A stretch of 64,000 nt of DNA from assembly GCA_900469965.1 (NCBI GenBank), contig UBZP01000018.1, positions 69,535 to 133,534 of the forward strand, written 5' to 3'. The notes beneath the pieces are model-generated. The model was given only the letters and a program-made list of their open reading frames with translations, did no database searches and had not been told where the DNA came from. Below, one piece after another: positions 53,737 through 62,562 of the stretch (position 1 is its first letter; each line of letters starts with the position of its first letter). A program made the translations under genes and the position numbers. Source of the DNA: Hyphomicrobiales bacterium. Its GTDB lineage: Bacteria > Pseudomonadota > Alphaproteobacteria > Rhizobiales > Rhizobiaceae.

Positions 53737-54456
53737 ATGTTCGATGCGAAAAAGCTGCTGGATCAGTTTCTCGGGTCGCAGATACCCGGCGCCGGCGGCA
53801 CCGTGCGCGATCGCGCGGGGCAGGTCACGCAGATGGCCAGGGACAATCCGCTCGCAGCCGGCGCCATCGCCGGCGTGCTGCTCGGCACGAGCGGCGGCCG
53901 CCAGGTCGCTGGCACCGCGCTGAAGCTCGGCGGGCTGGCGGCGATCGCCGGCCTCGGCTACCAGGCCTACAAGAACTACAAGGCCGGCCAGGCTCCCGCG
54001 CCCGCGACGCCGGACGCGCCGAAGGAGCCCGAACTCCTGCCGCCGCCTTCGGATTCCGGTTTTGCGACGCAGACCGTCAGCGACGATTTCGCGCTGACGC
54101 TGATCCGCGCGATGATCGCCGCATCGCGCGCCGACGGCCACATCGACGCCGGCGAGCGTGCGCATATCATGGACAGGCTCAAGGTCGCCGGCATCGGTGG
54201 CGATGCAGCCGCCTTCCTGGAGAAGGAGCTTGCCGATCCCATCGATCTCGACGGCATCGTCGCGGCGGCCAAGACCGAGGAGCAGCGGGTCGAGCTCTAT
54301 ACGGCCTCGCGGCTGACGATCGAGCCCGACAGCCGGGCCGAGCGCGGCTATCTCGACCTGCTCGCCGGCCGCCTCGGACTGCCGGACGCGCTGGTCGACC
54401 ACATCGAGGCGACCGTCTCGCAGGCCAAGGTTCCCGCGGGCAGCCCCTGGGCCTGA
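53737..54456 (+). CDS. YebE/DUF533-family inner-membrane protein with TerB-like domain
   Basis: A 239-residue protein. N-terminal FDAKKLLDQFLGSQIPG, a glycine-rich membrane stretch (LAAGAIAGVLLGTSGGRQVAG and LGGLAAIAGLGYQAYKNY), a Pro/Ala linker and a C-terminal helical TerB-like domain with IRAMIAASRADGHIDAGERAHI, the acidic motif of the fold. In E. coli yebE belongs to envelope-stress regulons, but its role is unknown. GAAGGGAGAT before ATG 53737. Confidence 0.87.
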   Translation: MFDAKKLLDQFLGSQIPGAGGTVRDRAGQVTQMARDNPLAAGAIAGVLLGTSGGRQVAGTALKLGGLAAIAGLGYQAYKNYKAGQAPAPATPDAPKEPELLPPPSDSGFATQTVSDDFALTLIRAMIAASRADGHIDAGERAHIMDRLKVAGIGGDAAAFLEKELADPIDLDGIVAAAKTEEQRVELYTASRLTIEPDSRAERGYLDLLAGRLGLPDALVDHIEATVSQAKVPAGSPWA

Positions 54457-54558
54457 TGGGTCCATAAACACTTTGCATTTGTTTCGCGGGTGCCGCTGGC
54501 CTATGCGTCTGTCATGCGCATCAGGCAGCGGCAATCCGGGGAACGAGGGGAGAGGGGC

Positions 54559-55251
54559 ATGCACGATCTGAAACACTGGACGGCGCGGCCGGCTCCGGCA
54601 CCGGTGGTGCTCGAAGGGCGGTTCGTCCGCATCGAGCCCTATGAACGCGAAAAGCATCTCCAGGCGCTGTGGGACGGCTTCGGCGGCATGGCGATCAATC
54701 CGCTGCTGAAATATTTCGCCCAGAACGATTTCTCCGGCATCGAGGATTTCGATGCCTGGCTCGCCTCCGTGCAGAAGGGCGGCTGGGTGACCGAGGTGTT
54801 CCGCGACAAGGCGACCGGCAAGGTGGTCGGCATGGCGAACTACATGCGGCCGGATCCGGCCAACGGCGTCGTGGAGATCGGCGGCATCGCCCACGGTCCG
54901 GACATGGCGCGCTCGCCGCTGTCGACGGAGGGGCAGTACCTGCTCGCCAGGCACGCCTTCGAGGACCTCGGCTACCGGCGCTACGAATGGAAGTGCAACA
55001 ACCTCAACGAAGCGAGCAAGCGCACCGCCCAAAGGCTCGGCTTCAGCTTCGAGGGCGTCTTCCGCCAGCACATGCTGTCCAAGGGGCAGAACCGCGACAC
55101 CGCATGGTTCTCGATCATCGACAGCGAATGGCCGGTCACGGCGAAGGCGTTCGAGGCCTGGCTGTCGCCGGACAATTTCGACGCGGCAGGTAACCAGAAG
55201 CGACGGCTGGAGGACATCCGGGCCGAGCTGAAGCGGGAAGACGCCCGGTGA
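54559..55251 (+). CDS. GNAT-family N-acetyltransferase (RimJ/RimL type)
   Basis: Acetyl-CoA-dependent acetyltransferase of 230 residues. The GNAT core begins after LEGRFVRIEPYER; the acetyl-CoA region is GPDMARSPLSTEGQYLLARHAF and the C-terminal EWKCNNLNEASKRTAQRLG, GFSFEGVFRQH pattern is typical of RimJ/RimL proteins that modify protein N-termini or small amines. The frame opens at 54490; ATG 54559 has GGGGAGAGGGG upstream. Overlaps the next small gene. Confidence 0.87.
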   Translation: MHDLKHWTARPAPAPVVLEGRFVRIEPYEREKHLQALWDGFGGMAINPLLKYFAQNDFSGIEDFDAWLASVQKGGWVTEVFRDKATGKVVGMANYMRPDPANGVVEIGGIAHGPDMARSPLSTEGQYLLARHAFEDLGYRRYEWKCNNLNEASKRTAQRLGFSFEGVFRQHMLSKGQNRDTAWFSIIDSEWPVTAKAFEAWLSPDNFDAAGNQKRRLEDIRAELKREDAR

Positions 55252-55466
55252 GCGGCGAAGAGGACAAGGGCAACCGATCCGCGGCGATCGCCGCCGCCGT
55301 CATCCTGCTCGGCACGGGGCTCGCCTTCTTCTTCCTGCCGGACGTGATGATCTCGCTCGGCAATGTGTCGCCCTGGCTTGCCGCCGGATTGGCGACCGCG
55401 CTCGTGCTCGGCTTCTTTCTGCTATTCTGGCTGCGTGCCCGCCACCAGAGGCGCAAGGGCCGCTAA
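55248..55466 (+). CDS. Small two-helix membrane protein of unknown function
   Basis: A 72-residue protein with two membrane segments (about 11-31, AIAAAVILLGTGLAFFFLPDV, and 40-60, SPWLAAGLATALVLGFFLLF), an acidic N-terminus and a basic C-terminus RARHQRRKGR. Its GTG start overlaps the acetyltransferase stop (GTGA), so it is coupled to that gene. I do not recognise a family. Confidence 0.7.
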   Translation: MSGEEDKGNRSAAIAAAVILLGTGLAFFFLPDVMISLGNVSPWLAAGLATALVLGFFLLFWLRARHQRRKGR

Positions 55467-55474
55467 AGCGGCGC

Positions 55475-56530
55475 TCAGCCCTGCAGCGCGGCCCCGAGCA
55501 GCACGAGCCCGAGCACCATCACCAGCAGCGCCCCCAGGATCTCGATCGCGTTGCCGACGCGAAGGGCGGCGCTGTCGCCGCCGGCAAGGCGCATGGCCAC
55601 GCCCTTTGCGGTCACCGCGAGCGTGGCGAGCACCGAGACCGTGATGGCGGTGCCGATCGACATGGCGACGACGGAAAGCAGGCCGCCGAGATAGAGCCCG
55701 TTCAGGAGCGCGAAGGAGAGCACGATCAGCGCACCCGAGCACGGGCGCAGCCCGACGGCGACGACCGCCGACCAGGCTTCGCGGAGCGCGAACCGGTCGC
55801 CCTTCAGAAGCTCGGGATCGGGCGCGTGTGCGTGGCCGCAGGTGGCGCAGATCTCGCCCGGCGCATGGGTGTGGGCGTGGCCGTGGTGGCCGTTCCCGTG
55901 CGCCTCCCGGGCGGTGAACGCATGGACATGGCCGTGGCCGGCCGCATCCGGCAGGGTCATGGCATAGGCCTCGGTCGGGCTGAGCCGGCGGGAGCGCCAG
56001 AGCTTGCGATAGAGCAGCCAGGCGCCGAAGGCCGCGATCAGGGCATAGCTCGCCGTCTCCAGCGCCCGGGTCGCGTCCGTCATCGAAATCGCCGTTCCGC
56101 GCAGGACGAGATAGGCGCCGCCGACGATCAGGATGGCGACGACCCCCTGCAGGAGCGAGGACAGGAAGGACAACAGCACGCCCCGTTTCAGCTCGATCTC
56201 GTTGGCCAGCATGTAGGACGATATCACGGCCTTGCCGTGGCCCGGTCCTGCGGCGTGCAGGACGCCATAGGCAAAGGACAGGCCGACGAGGGTGGAGGCG
56301 GCCCAGGGGTTCTGGCGCATGTTCTTCAGCGCGCCGGTCAGCATGTGGTAGAACGCCTGCTGGTGGGCGTTGATCCAGGAAAACAGGCTGCCGAAGATGC
56401 CGGAGGTGCTGAAGCCCGGCTCGGCGCTGCCGATTCCGAGCGGCGACTGGGCATGGGCCGACCCGAAAACGGAAACGGCAAGGAGCAGGGTTGCGAGCGA
56501 AAGGCGGATTGCGGCCCGGTCGTTCAGCAT
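55475..56530 (-). CDS. Nickel/cobalt exporter, NicO/RcnA type
   Basis: Membrane exporter of 351 residues. Signal-like N-terminus, then helices with the family motifs LHAAGPGHGKAVISSYMLA (HxxxGHG-type metal site near 93-107) and AVGLRPCSGALIVLSFAL. A long cytosolic or periplasmic loop (about 195-240) is histidine-rich (HGHVHAF, HGNGHHGHAHTHAP, CGHAHAPD), a probable metal sink. It overlaps the DUF1007 gene by seven bases, so the two form an operon. The metal could be Ni, Co or another divalent ion. Confidence 0.88.
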   Translation of the reverse strand: MLNDRAAIRLSLATLLLAVSVFGSAHAQSPLGIGSAEPGFSTSGIFGSLFSWINAHQQAFYHMLTGALKNMRQNPWAASTLVGLSFAYGVLHAAGPGHGKAVISSYMLANEIELKRGVLLSFLSSLLQGVVAILIVGGAYLVLRGTAISMTDATRALETASYALIAAFGAWLLYRKLWRSRRLSPTEAYAMTLPDAAGHGHVHAFTAREAHGNGHHGHAHTHAPGEICATCGHAHAPDPELLKGDRFALREAWSAVVAVGLRPCSGALIVLSFALLNGLYLGGLLSVVAMSIGTAITVSVLATLAVTAKGVAMRLAGGDSAALRVGNAIEILGALLVMVLGLVLLGAALQG

Positions 56531-57165
56531 GTCACTTCCAGCCGCGTTGCGAAGAGCTTCGACATGTCGGTGCCGGTCGGGTCGTTCCAGAAGGCGTCGG
56601 TCAGCGTGCCCTCGTTCTGCGCCAGCACCTCGTCGGGGTCCGGCCGCACCACCTGATGCTTGCAGGCGGAGAACTTCTCGCCGATCACCACCATGTTGTC
56701 GTCCGTCGGGAAGTCCATCGAGGCATACATCGTCGGGTCGTAGACGCCGAAGGTCATCCTGCCCTTCAACGGCATCGTCTGCCCCGGCTTGACGGTAAAG
56801 AACATCAGGAGCTGGCCGTCCTTGAAGTCGACATTGATCGCGTCCGGCTTGCCGACCTTCACGTCCTTCCCGTCTTCGGTGATGGTCGTGTAGTAGTGGA
56901 ACTCCTCCAGCGACTCGAGCACGGTCTGGCCCACCTCGGCCAGTTCGTCGGGGTCGAGCTTGAGGTTGGAGTTCTTGTCGAAGTCGAGGACGACGCTCGA
57001 GGAGAACATCTCGTCGAAGCGCCAGACGTTGCGCAGTTCCGACACCGTGCCGTCGTCGCCGGCGACGACTTCGAGCCGTGCCTCGGCGAAGATGTGCGGG
57101 TGGGCCATGGCCACGGCCGGCAGCAGCCAGGCGGCACCTGCAATGAGGAGGGGGGCGTGCTTCAT
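56524..57165 (-). CDS. DUF1007 periplasmic protein, partner of the metal exporter
   Basis: Exported 213-residue protein with signal peptide HAPLLIAGAAWLLPAVAMA and mature start HPHIFAEARLEVV, which supplies an N-terminal histidine pair able to bind Ni, Cu or Zn. An EF-hand-like DFDKNSNLKLDPDEL lies near 63-77. Two cysteines occur (SACKHQVV and terminal VTC). DUF1007 genes are regularly next to NicO/RcnA exporters; a role as metal carrier to or from the exporter is inferred. Confidence 0.82.
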   Translation of the reverse strand: MKHAPLLIAGAAWLLPAVAMAHPHIFAEARLEVVAGDDGTVSELRNVWRFDEMFSSSVVLDFDKNSNLKLDPDELAEVGQTVLESLEEFHYYTTITEDGKDVKVGKPDAINVDFKDGQLLMFFTVKPGQTMPLKGRMTFGVYDPTMYASMDFPTDDNMVVIGEKFSACKHQVVRPDPDEVLAQNEGTLTDAFWNDPTGTDMSKLFATRLEVTC

Positions 57166-57282
57166 GCGCGAGGTTGACCTCTCGTCTGGCTTTCTGGATT
57201 CGCTACCGAATGTATCGCAATTGGGCCGGAATTGGGACTTCGGCCGGGCGCGAATTGTCGCGCCCGATGGTTGTGCGCGCCG

Positions 57283-58185
57283 TCACGCGCCGTCGCTGTT
57301 CTTCCTGAACCAGTTGTGCAGGAAATCCACGAAGGTCCGCACCTTCGCCGGCAGGTAGCGGCGGTGCGGATAGATGGCGTAGATGCCGCGATCGGCAGGC
57401 AGGTAGTCGTCGAGGATGGAAACGACGGCGCCCGACTCGAGGCGGCTGCGGGCGATGAATTCGGGCACCTGCGCAATGCCGAGGCCGCTCTGGGCGGCGC
57501 GCACCGCAGAGGTCGGGCTGTTGACCTCGATATGCCCGCTGACGGGCACGCTGAAGCTCGTTCCCTTGGCGTCGATGAAGCGCCAGTTGCTGTGCGACTT
57601 GCCGTTGGTATCGATCACGCAGGGAAGGCGGGAGAGCTCGGAGGGGTGGGTGATCGGGCCGGTCTTTTCGAGGAATTCGGGGGCTGCGCAGATCTTCAGG
57701 TAGAAATCGCCGAGCTTGCGGGCGATCAGGGTGGAATCCTCGAGCCTGGTGATGCGGATCGCGACGTCGAAGCCTTCCTCGACCAGATCGACGAAGCGGT
57801 CGTCGGACACGATCTCCAGCGACAGCTCGGGATGCTCGCGACCGAAATCGATCAGCGACTGGCCGATCTCGGCATCCACGAAGGTGCGCGGCGCGGAGAT
57901 CTTCAGCTTGCCCTTCAGGTCGGTGTTGTTCTCGCGGACGAGATCGGCGAGGTTGTCGATCTCCTTGAGGATCTCGGAGGCCGTGCGGTAGTAGGTGTGC
58001 CCCGCTTCCGTCATCGAGAACTGGCGGGTGGTGCGGTTCAAAAGCAGCGCGCCGAGCTCGTCTTCCAGCTCGCGTACATATTTAGACAGGAGCGCCTTGG
58101 ACTTGCCGACTTTGCGGGATGCCGCCGAAAACCCCTCCGCATCCACCACGTCGATATAGGCGCGAATGCGGGTCAGCGTATCCAT
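57283..58185 (-). CDS. LysR-family transcriptional regulator
   Basis: Regulator of 300 residues of the CrgA-like group: HTH IRAYIDVVDAEGFSAASRKV, then GKSKALLSKYVRELEDELGALLLNRTTR, and an effector domain ending in YAIYPHRRYLPAKVRTFVDF. It lies divergent from the ornithine decarboxylase leader, 97 bases from the probable promoter, so it might regulate that gene; no direct evidence. Confidence 0.86.
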   Translation of the reverse strand: MDTLTRIRAYIDVVDAEGFSAASRKVGKSKALLSKYVRELEDELGALLLNRTTRQFSMTEAGHTYYRTASEILKEIDNLADLVRENNTDLKGKLKISAPRTFVDAEIGQSLIDFGREHPELSLEIVSDDRFVDLVEEGFDVAIRITRLEDSTLIARKLGDFYLKICAAPEFLEKTGPITHPSELSRLPCVIDTNGKSHSNWRFIDAKGTSFSVPVSGHIEVNSPTSAVRAAQSGLGIAQVPEFIARSRLESGAVVSILDDYLPADRGIYAIYPHRRYLPAKVRTFVDFLHNWFRKNSDGA

Positions 58186-58277
58186 GCAATCAGTCCTTGC
58201 TGCGATGCCGTATCGGCGACGGGAACCGGAATGTCGTGGGCTGCCGGAAAATTTTCAATAGCGGGGCCAAAAAACTC

Positions 58278-58731
58278 TTGATTGCGACAGGGAATCTTCT
58301 TATCTCCGCCCTTGCCCAAAGTCGCACGTGCCTGTGGGTGTCCGCCGACCCTCGAACTGGGAGCAATCCCTAAGGTGAGGTCATCGGTAAGGTACCTGGA
58401 ACTAACCGCTCCAGTCGCTATTCCGGCCAACCGGGAAATGCGAGGACATCTTGAAGCAACGACGGTGCGGGCCTTTCTGGTGTCTGCCGGCTTTCCATCA
58501 GCCGGGGTTACTGAAGAGGCACACCTTCATTGCCGGAAGTGCGGTTGGGATCATCCCCTCCAATCCATGGCAGACAAAGCCGAATCCGAGCCTAGGCGGG
58601 CTCAGGTTCACCGTTCGCGCATATCGCGCATGCTTGGTTCCGGGGTCTCCACCGGCTGGTTCCATCGCATGGTCGCGTATGCCCTTTGTCCTCCGGTTTT
58701 TCCGGAGCGCTGGATCATGGGGACTACTGAA
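58278..58731 (+). promoter_or_regulatory. Promoter and long structured leader of ornithine decarboxylase (speF-type RNA candidate)
   Basis: A plausible promoter TTGATT-17-TATCTC (58278-58283, 58301-58306) implies a leader of about 420 bases. It contains several hairpins: CTGGA/TCCAG (58396-58414), CCGGCT/AGCCGG (58487-58505), GAGCC/GGCTC (58588-58603) and, just before the gene, CTCCGG-TTTTT-CCGGAG (58691-58707), which hides a GGAG. The speF RNA motif is known upstream of this same gene in alphaproteobacteria. Identification is by position, length and structure, not by alignment. Confidence 0.5.
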
Positions 58732-59865
58732 ATGGCGACTGCACGCATTATCGACTTCCTGAACACCCGACGTCCCGACGGCCCGTGCCTCGTGGTCGAC
58801 CTCGATGTCGTGCGCGACAACTTCAAGGCGTTCCGTCACGCGCTGCCCGACAGCGCCATCTACTACGCCGTCAAGGCCAACCCGGCGCCGGAAATCCTGC
58901 GGCTTCTCGCCAGCATGGGCTCCAACTTCGATTGCGCGTCCGTCGCCGAAATCGAGATGGCGCTCGATGCCGGCGCGACGGCGAACCGCATCTCGTTCGG
59001 CAACACGATCAAGAAGGAGCGCGACATCGCCCGCGCTCACGCGCTCGGCATCAGCCTCTTTGCCGTCGATTGCCACGAGGAAGTGGAGAAGATCTCCCGT
59101 GCCGCCCCCGGCGCGCGCGTCTTCTGCCGCGTGCTGACGGACGGCGAGGGCGCCGAGTGGCCGCTGTCGCGCAAGTTCGGCTGCGTGCCGCAGATGGCCG
59201 TCGACGTGCTCGTCTACGCCCACCAGCTCGGTCTCGTCTCCTACGGCGTCTCGTTCCATGTCGGCTCGCAGATGACCAAGGTCGATGCCTGGGATTCGGC
59301 GCTCGCCGATGCCAAGCGCGTGTTCGTCCAGCTCGCCAAGCAGGGCATCGAGCTGAAGATGGTCAACATGGGCGGCGGCTTCCCGACGAAGTACCTGAAG
59401 GACGTGCCGGCGGCCGAGGCCTACGGACAGGCGATCTTCGGCGCGCTGAAGAAGCACTTCGGCAACCACATCCCGGAGACGATCATCGAGCCGGGCCGCG
59501 GCATGGTCGGCAACGCCGGCGTGATCAAGGCCGAGGTCGTCCTCGTCTCGAAGAAGTCGGACAACGATGCGCACCGCTGGGTGTTCCTCGACATCGGCAA
59601 GTTCGGCGGTCTCGCCGAGACGATGGACGAGGCGATCCGCTACCCGATCCGCACCGCGCGCGACGGCGATGCGATGGAGCCCTGCGTCATCGCCGGCCCG
59701 ACCTGCGATTCGGCCGACGTGCTCTACGAGAAGAACATGTACCCGCTGCCGATCACCCTTTCGATCGGCGACGAGGTGCTGATCGAGGGCACCGGCGCCT
59801 ACACGACGACCTACTCGGCCGTCGCCTTCAACGGCTTCGAGCCGCTCAAGGCCTACGTGATCTGA
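58732..59865 (+). CDS. Ornithine/lysine decarboxylase, alanine-racemase-fold (type III PLP)
   Basis: Makes putrescine (or cadaverine) from ornithine (or lysine). The 377-residue protein has the PLP lysine in YYAVKANPAPEIL (K48), the phosphate-binding MVNMGGGFPTKY, EPGRGMVGNAG and the catalytic cysteine in GPTCDSADVL (near 325) with GTGAYTTTYS closing the site. ATG 58732 with GGGGA upstream matches the family length; ATG 58717 in frame has the GGAG of the leader hairpin nine bases before it and would add five residues. The leader suggests control by polyamines or their precursors. Confidence 0.93.
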   Translation: MATARIIDFLNTRRPDGPCLVVDLDVVRDNFKAFRHALPDSAIYYAVKANPAPEILRLLASMGSNFDCASVAEIEMALDAGATANRISFGNTIKKERDIARAHALGISLFAVDCHEEVEKISRAAPGARVFCRVLTDGEGAEWPLSRKFGCVPQMAVDVLVYAHQLGLVSYGVSFHVGSQMTKVDAWDSALADAKRVFVQLAKQGIELKMVNMGGGFPTKYLKDVPAAEAYGQAIFGALKKHFGNHIPETIIEPGRGMVGNAGVIKAEVVLVSKKSDNDAHRWVFLDIGKFGGLAETMDEAIRYPIRTARDGDAMEPCVIAGPTCDSADVLYEKNMYPLPITLSIGDEVLIEGTGAYTTTYSAVAFNGFEPLKAYVI

Positions 59866-59959
59866 AGCGTAAAGGCAGCTCCCGCGGCAATCGGGAGCGC
59901 CACCCACAATGAATTCCGATGTCCGCTGGTGGCGGCAATTTGAAGTTCGGGAGGCCGGG

Positions 59960-60550
59960 ATGGCCACTGTTCTTGGTTCTGTCCGCGCGTTCTTCGCGCA
60001 ATCCGCATTCGCAATCGACCGGGAGAATGCCGGCGACGTCCTGGCCCGCGAGCGCCTGCTCGACCGCGCCATGGGCGAAGGACGCTTCCGCAAGTCCTCC
60101 GAAAAGCTGCGCCGCGGCCGTCTGCCGGCCGAGGGCCTGGCGCTGGTCGCCCGCGACGGCGACGGCCACGTGATCGGCACGGTGCGGCTCTGGGACGTCG
60201 AGGCCGGGGTTGACGCTTCCGGCAACGCGGTGCCGGCGCTGCTGCTCGGCCCACTCGCCGTCGACCCGTCCCATGAGGGCAAGGGCGTCGGTTCGGCGCT
60301 AATGCGCGCGGCCATCACCGAGGCGGCCCAGCGCGGGCATGGCGCCGTGCTGCTCGTCGGCGATGCGCCCTACTACGAGCGCTTCGGCTTCTTTGCCGCA
60401 AAGGCCGCCCATCTCGTCATGCCGGGGCCGTTCGAACGTCACCGTTTCCTGGCGCTAGAGCTGAAGGAAGGCTGGCTGGACGGGGCTGCCGGCATGCTGG
60501 TCGCCGCCGGCCGCCGGCTGGGTCGGGGCGAGCTTCCGAAGGCTGCCTGA
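59960..60550 (+). CDS. GNAT-family N-acetyltransferase, YhbS-like
   Basis: A 196-residue acetyltransferase. The N-terminal part is atypical for the family, then GTVRLWDVEAG, LGPLAVDPSHEGKGVGSALM (acetyl-CoA motif with G-x-G-x-G/A) and VLLVGDAPYYERFGFFAAKA fit the YhbS type. ATG 59960 after GGGAGGCCGGG. It starts 94 bases after the decarboxylase, same strand, an adjacency kept in rhizobia, so acetylation of a polyamine is conceivable but not shown. Confidence 0.83.
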   Translation: MATVLGSVRAFFAQSAFAIDRENAGDVLARERLLDRAMGEGRFRKSSEKLRRGRLPAEGLALVARDGDGHVIGTVRLWDVEAGVDASGNAVPALLLGPLAVDPSHEGKGVGSALMRAAITEAAQRGHGAVLLVGDAPYYERFGFFAAKAAHLVMPGPFERHRFLALELKEGWLDGAAGMLVAAGRRLGRGELPKAA

Positions 60551-60627
60551 CCGCCCGGCCGGCAGGGCCGCGTTCGGCGCCTCCGTACCGGCGGAGCGGG
60601 CCTGCCTGCTCCGCCTGCGGTTTGCGA

Positions 60628-62556
60628 TCAGATCATCGGCCCGCCATAGACGAGCGATGCCTCCTGTGCGGCCGTGACGCGCGGTTCGCTGTTGCCGGAC
60701 CGCGCGACGATCTCGCTGAAGCTCCGCTGGAACACCTTCAGCGCCACCAGGCTGTAGCAGGCGACGGCCACGAAATTGTGCCAGAAGGCGCGGGGCTGCT
60801 CGGCATAGCTCGGGTTGACGAGCAGGCACAGGACCTCGACCGTGAGGATGAAGAGCAGCGGATAGAGGATGTAGCGGGCGCTTTCCGTGCGGCCCTCGTC
60901 GATGAAATCGGCGATGACGCAGGTGCTGATGCCATAGGCGACCGCGACGAAGCCGAGGGTGTAGCGGAAGAACATGTCGCTGGCGATGATCTCGGGCGTC
61001 ATCTTGTCGAGGTCCTTCACGCCGGGGCCGATGTAGTAGTAGATGATGAACGATATCAGCAGCGGCATGAAGGCCGCGAGGCTGCCCCACCAGACGATGG
61101 CCGGATAGTTGGCGATCGGGAACTTCCAGATGCTGGTGAACCGCTCCCAGTTTTCCTCCTCGATCCGCAGCGAGCGCAGGAACAGGGCGATCAGGCTCGT
61201 CAGGGCAAACATGGCGCCCACCGTCAGCGCGGTGATGAGCCCGCTCTTTATGATCGTCGTCGCATCGGTCCGGGCAAGCGCCTGGCCCCAGTCGATCTCC
61301 GGCTTTGCGGCCTGGGTCAGGACTTCGGTGACGTAGAGGTAGATGCAGAGCGGGACGACGCAGCCGACGAAGCCGATGGCGATCGCCAGCAGCGCCGCAT
61401 TGCTCCAGGGATAGGTGGGGACGCTGTCGTTGACCAGCCGGAACAGGTTCGCCAGCACGGCGTCCGGCTTCTGCGCCATCGGATAGGCCCCCGGCGCGCC
61501 GCCCCGCTTCATCGTCAACGCCGTCTCCCGGTCGTTGCGGGCGAGAATGGCGAAGAGGGCGGAAAGGCGCTTGGCGCCGGTCTCGCATTCGCTGGCCAGG
61601 AGCGACCAGCGCTTCACCAGTTCCTCGTAGGTCCTGGCGGCCTTCATGTCCTTCTCGTCGAGCGAATCGTTGAGAGCGCGGAACAGCGCTTCCGCGTCGC
61701 GGTTCAGCTTCTCTCCGGCCTCTCTCGAAAGATCCTGCGCGGGGTCCTCGATGTTCGATTTCGCCAGGATCTCCTTGACCTGCGGCGATTTGAGCGTGGT
61801 GGCGACGAGCGTGTTGATCTCGTTTTCGAGCATGTCGGATTTCGGCCGCAGGACCTGGATGATCTCCCGGTATTTTTCGTATTCCTCCTTCGACCAGAGG
61901 CGCTCGCCGCGGATCGTCAGCGCCGCAAAGAGCCGCAGCGCGATGCAGTTGCGGCCCATCTGCGTCGAAAGCTCCTCGTTGAACCCCAGGCTGAGCAGCA
62001 GATTGCGGATGCGCCAGAACTTGCGCATGTCCCGCCGGTATTCCGGCGCGTCCGCGACCAGCGTCTCGATGTCGTTGCGGGTCAGGCGCTGCACGCGGGC
62101 GTAGAACTCGCCGGGGATGCTGGCGACGCGCTGGGCAAGGCCGCGCAGCATCGCCTCGATCTGGGCGACCATCGGCACCGAAGGCAGGAGGCCGACCACG
62201 ATCAGGGCCGCGCCGAACGGCCATGCCATGCCCTGGAAGGGGGCCTGCGCGCCGGTCGGATCGTTGGCGATGAGCAGCACGACGGGCTTGGCCGTGCACA
62301 TGAAGAGATAGAGGAACTCCAGGAAGATCAGGTAGAGCACGAAGGAGCGGTTGAAGATCGAGCGTCCGACGATGTCGCCCATCGTCAGCATCTTGGTGAA
62401 GTCAAATTCCTCGCCCTTCGGCGGTCGCGTGAATTCCTCGATGCGCTTTCTCGCATAGAGCGCGATCACGATCGCGCCGATTGCGAGCGACAACGCAAAG
62501 GAACTCTGCTCGCTGAGAAAACCAGCGACCTGATCCTGTGCCGGGACGGTGGCCAT
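60628..62556 (-). CDS. Large multi-helix membrane protein of unknown function
   Basis: I do not recognise this 642-residue protein. About nine membrane helices are visible: one near 18-36 (SFALSLAIGAIVIALYA), two between 70 and 130, then a soluble, charged, helical region of about 230 residues (about 135-365, with RLTRNDIETLVADAPEYRRD and several Lys/Glu-rich stretches), and six helices from about 372 to the end (VWWGSLAAFMPLLISFIIYY and YILYPLLFILTVEVLCLLV are examples). No transporter, kinase or transferase motif is evident. It starts six bases after the stop of a small exported peptide gene, so both are likely one operon. Confidence 0.75.
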   Translation of the reverse strand: MATVPAQDQVAGFLSEQSSFALSLAIGAIVIALYARKRIEEFTRPPKGEEFDFTKMLTMGDIVGRSIFNRSFVLYLIFLEFLYLFMCTAKPVVLLIANDPTGAQAPFQGMAWPFGAALIVVGLLPSVPMVAQIEAMLRGLAQRVASIPGEFYARVQRLTRNDIETLVADAPEYRRDMRKFWRIRNLLLSLGFNEELSTQMGRNCIALRLFAALTIRGERLWSKEEYEKYREIIQVLRPKSDMLENEINTLVATTLKSPQVKEILAKSNIEDPAQDLSREAGEKLNRDAEALFRALNDSLDEKDMKAARTYEELVKRWSLLASECETGAKRLSALFAILARNDRETALTMKRGGAPGAYPMAQKPDAVLANLFRLVNDSVPTYPWSNAALLAIAIGFVGCVVPLCIYLYVTEVLTQAAKPEIDWGQALARTDATTIIKSGLITALTVGAMFALTSLIALFLRSLRIEEENWERFTSIWKFPIANYPAIVWWGSLAAFMPLLISFIIYYYIGPGVKDLDKMTPEIIASDMFFRYTLGFVAVAYGISTCVIADFIDEGRTESARYILYPLLFILTVEVLCLLVNPSYAEQPRAFWHNFVAVACYSLVALKVFQRSFSEIVARSGNSEPRVTAAQEASLVYGGPMI

Positions 62557-62562
62557 TGTCGC

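Noticed and set aside
58282-58731. 150-codon N-terminal extension of the ornithine decarboxylase frame
   Set aside because: The extension lacks protein-like features, while the downstream ATG gives exactly the family length; the interval is better read as a structured leader.
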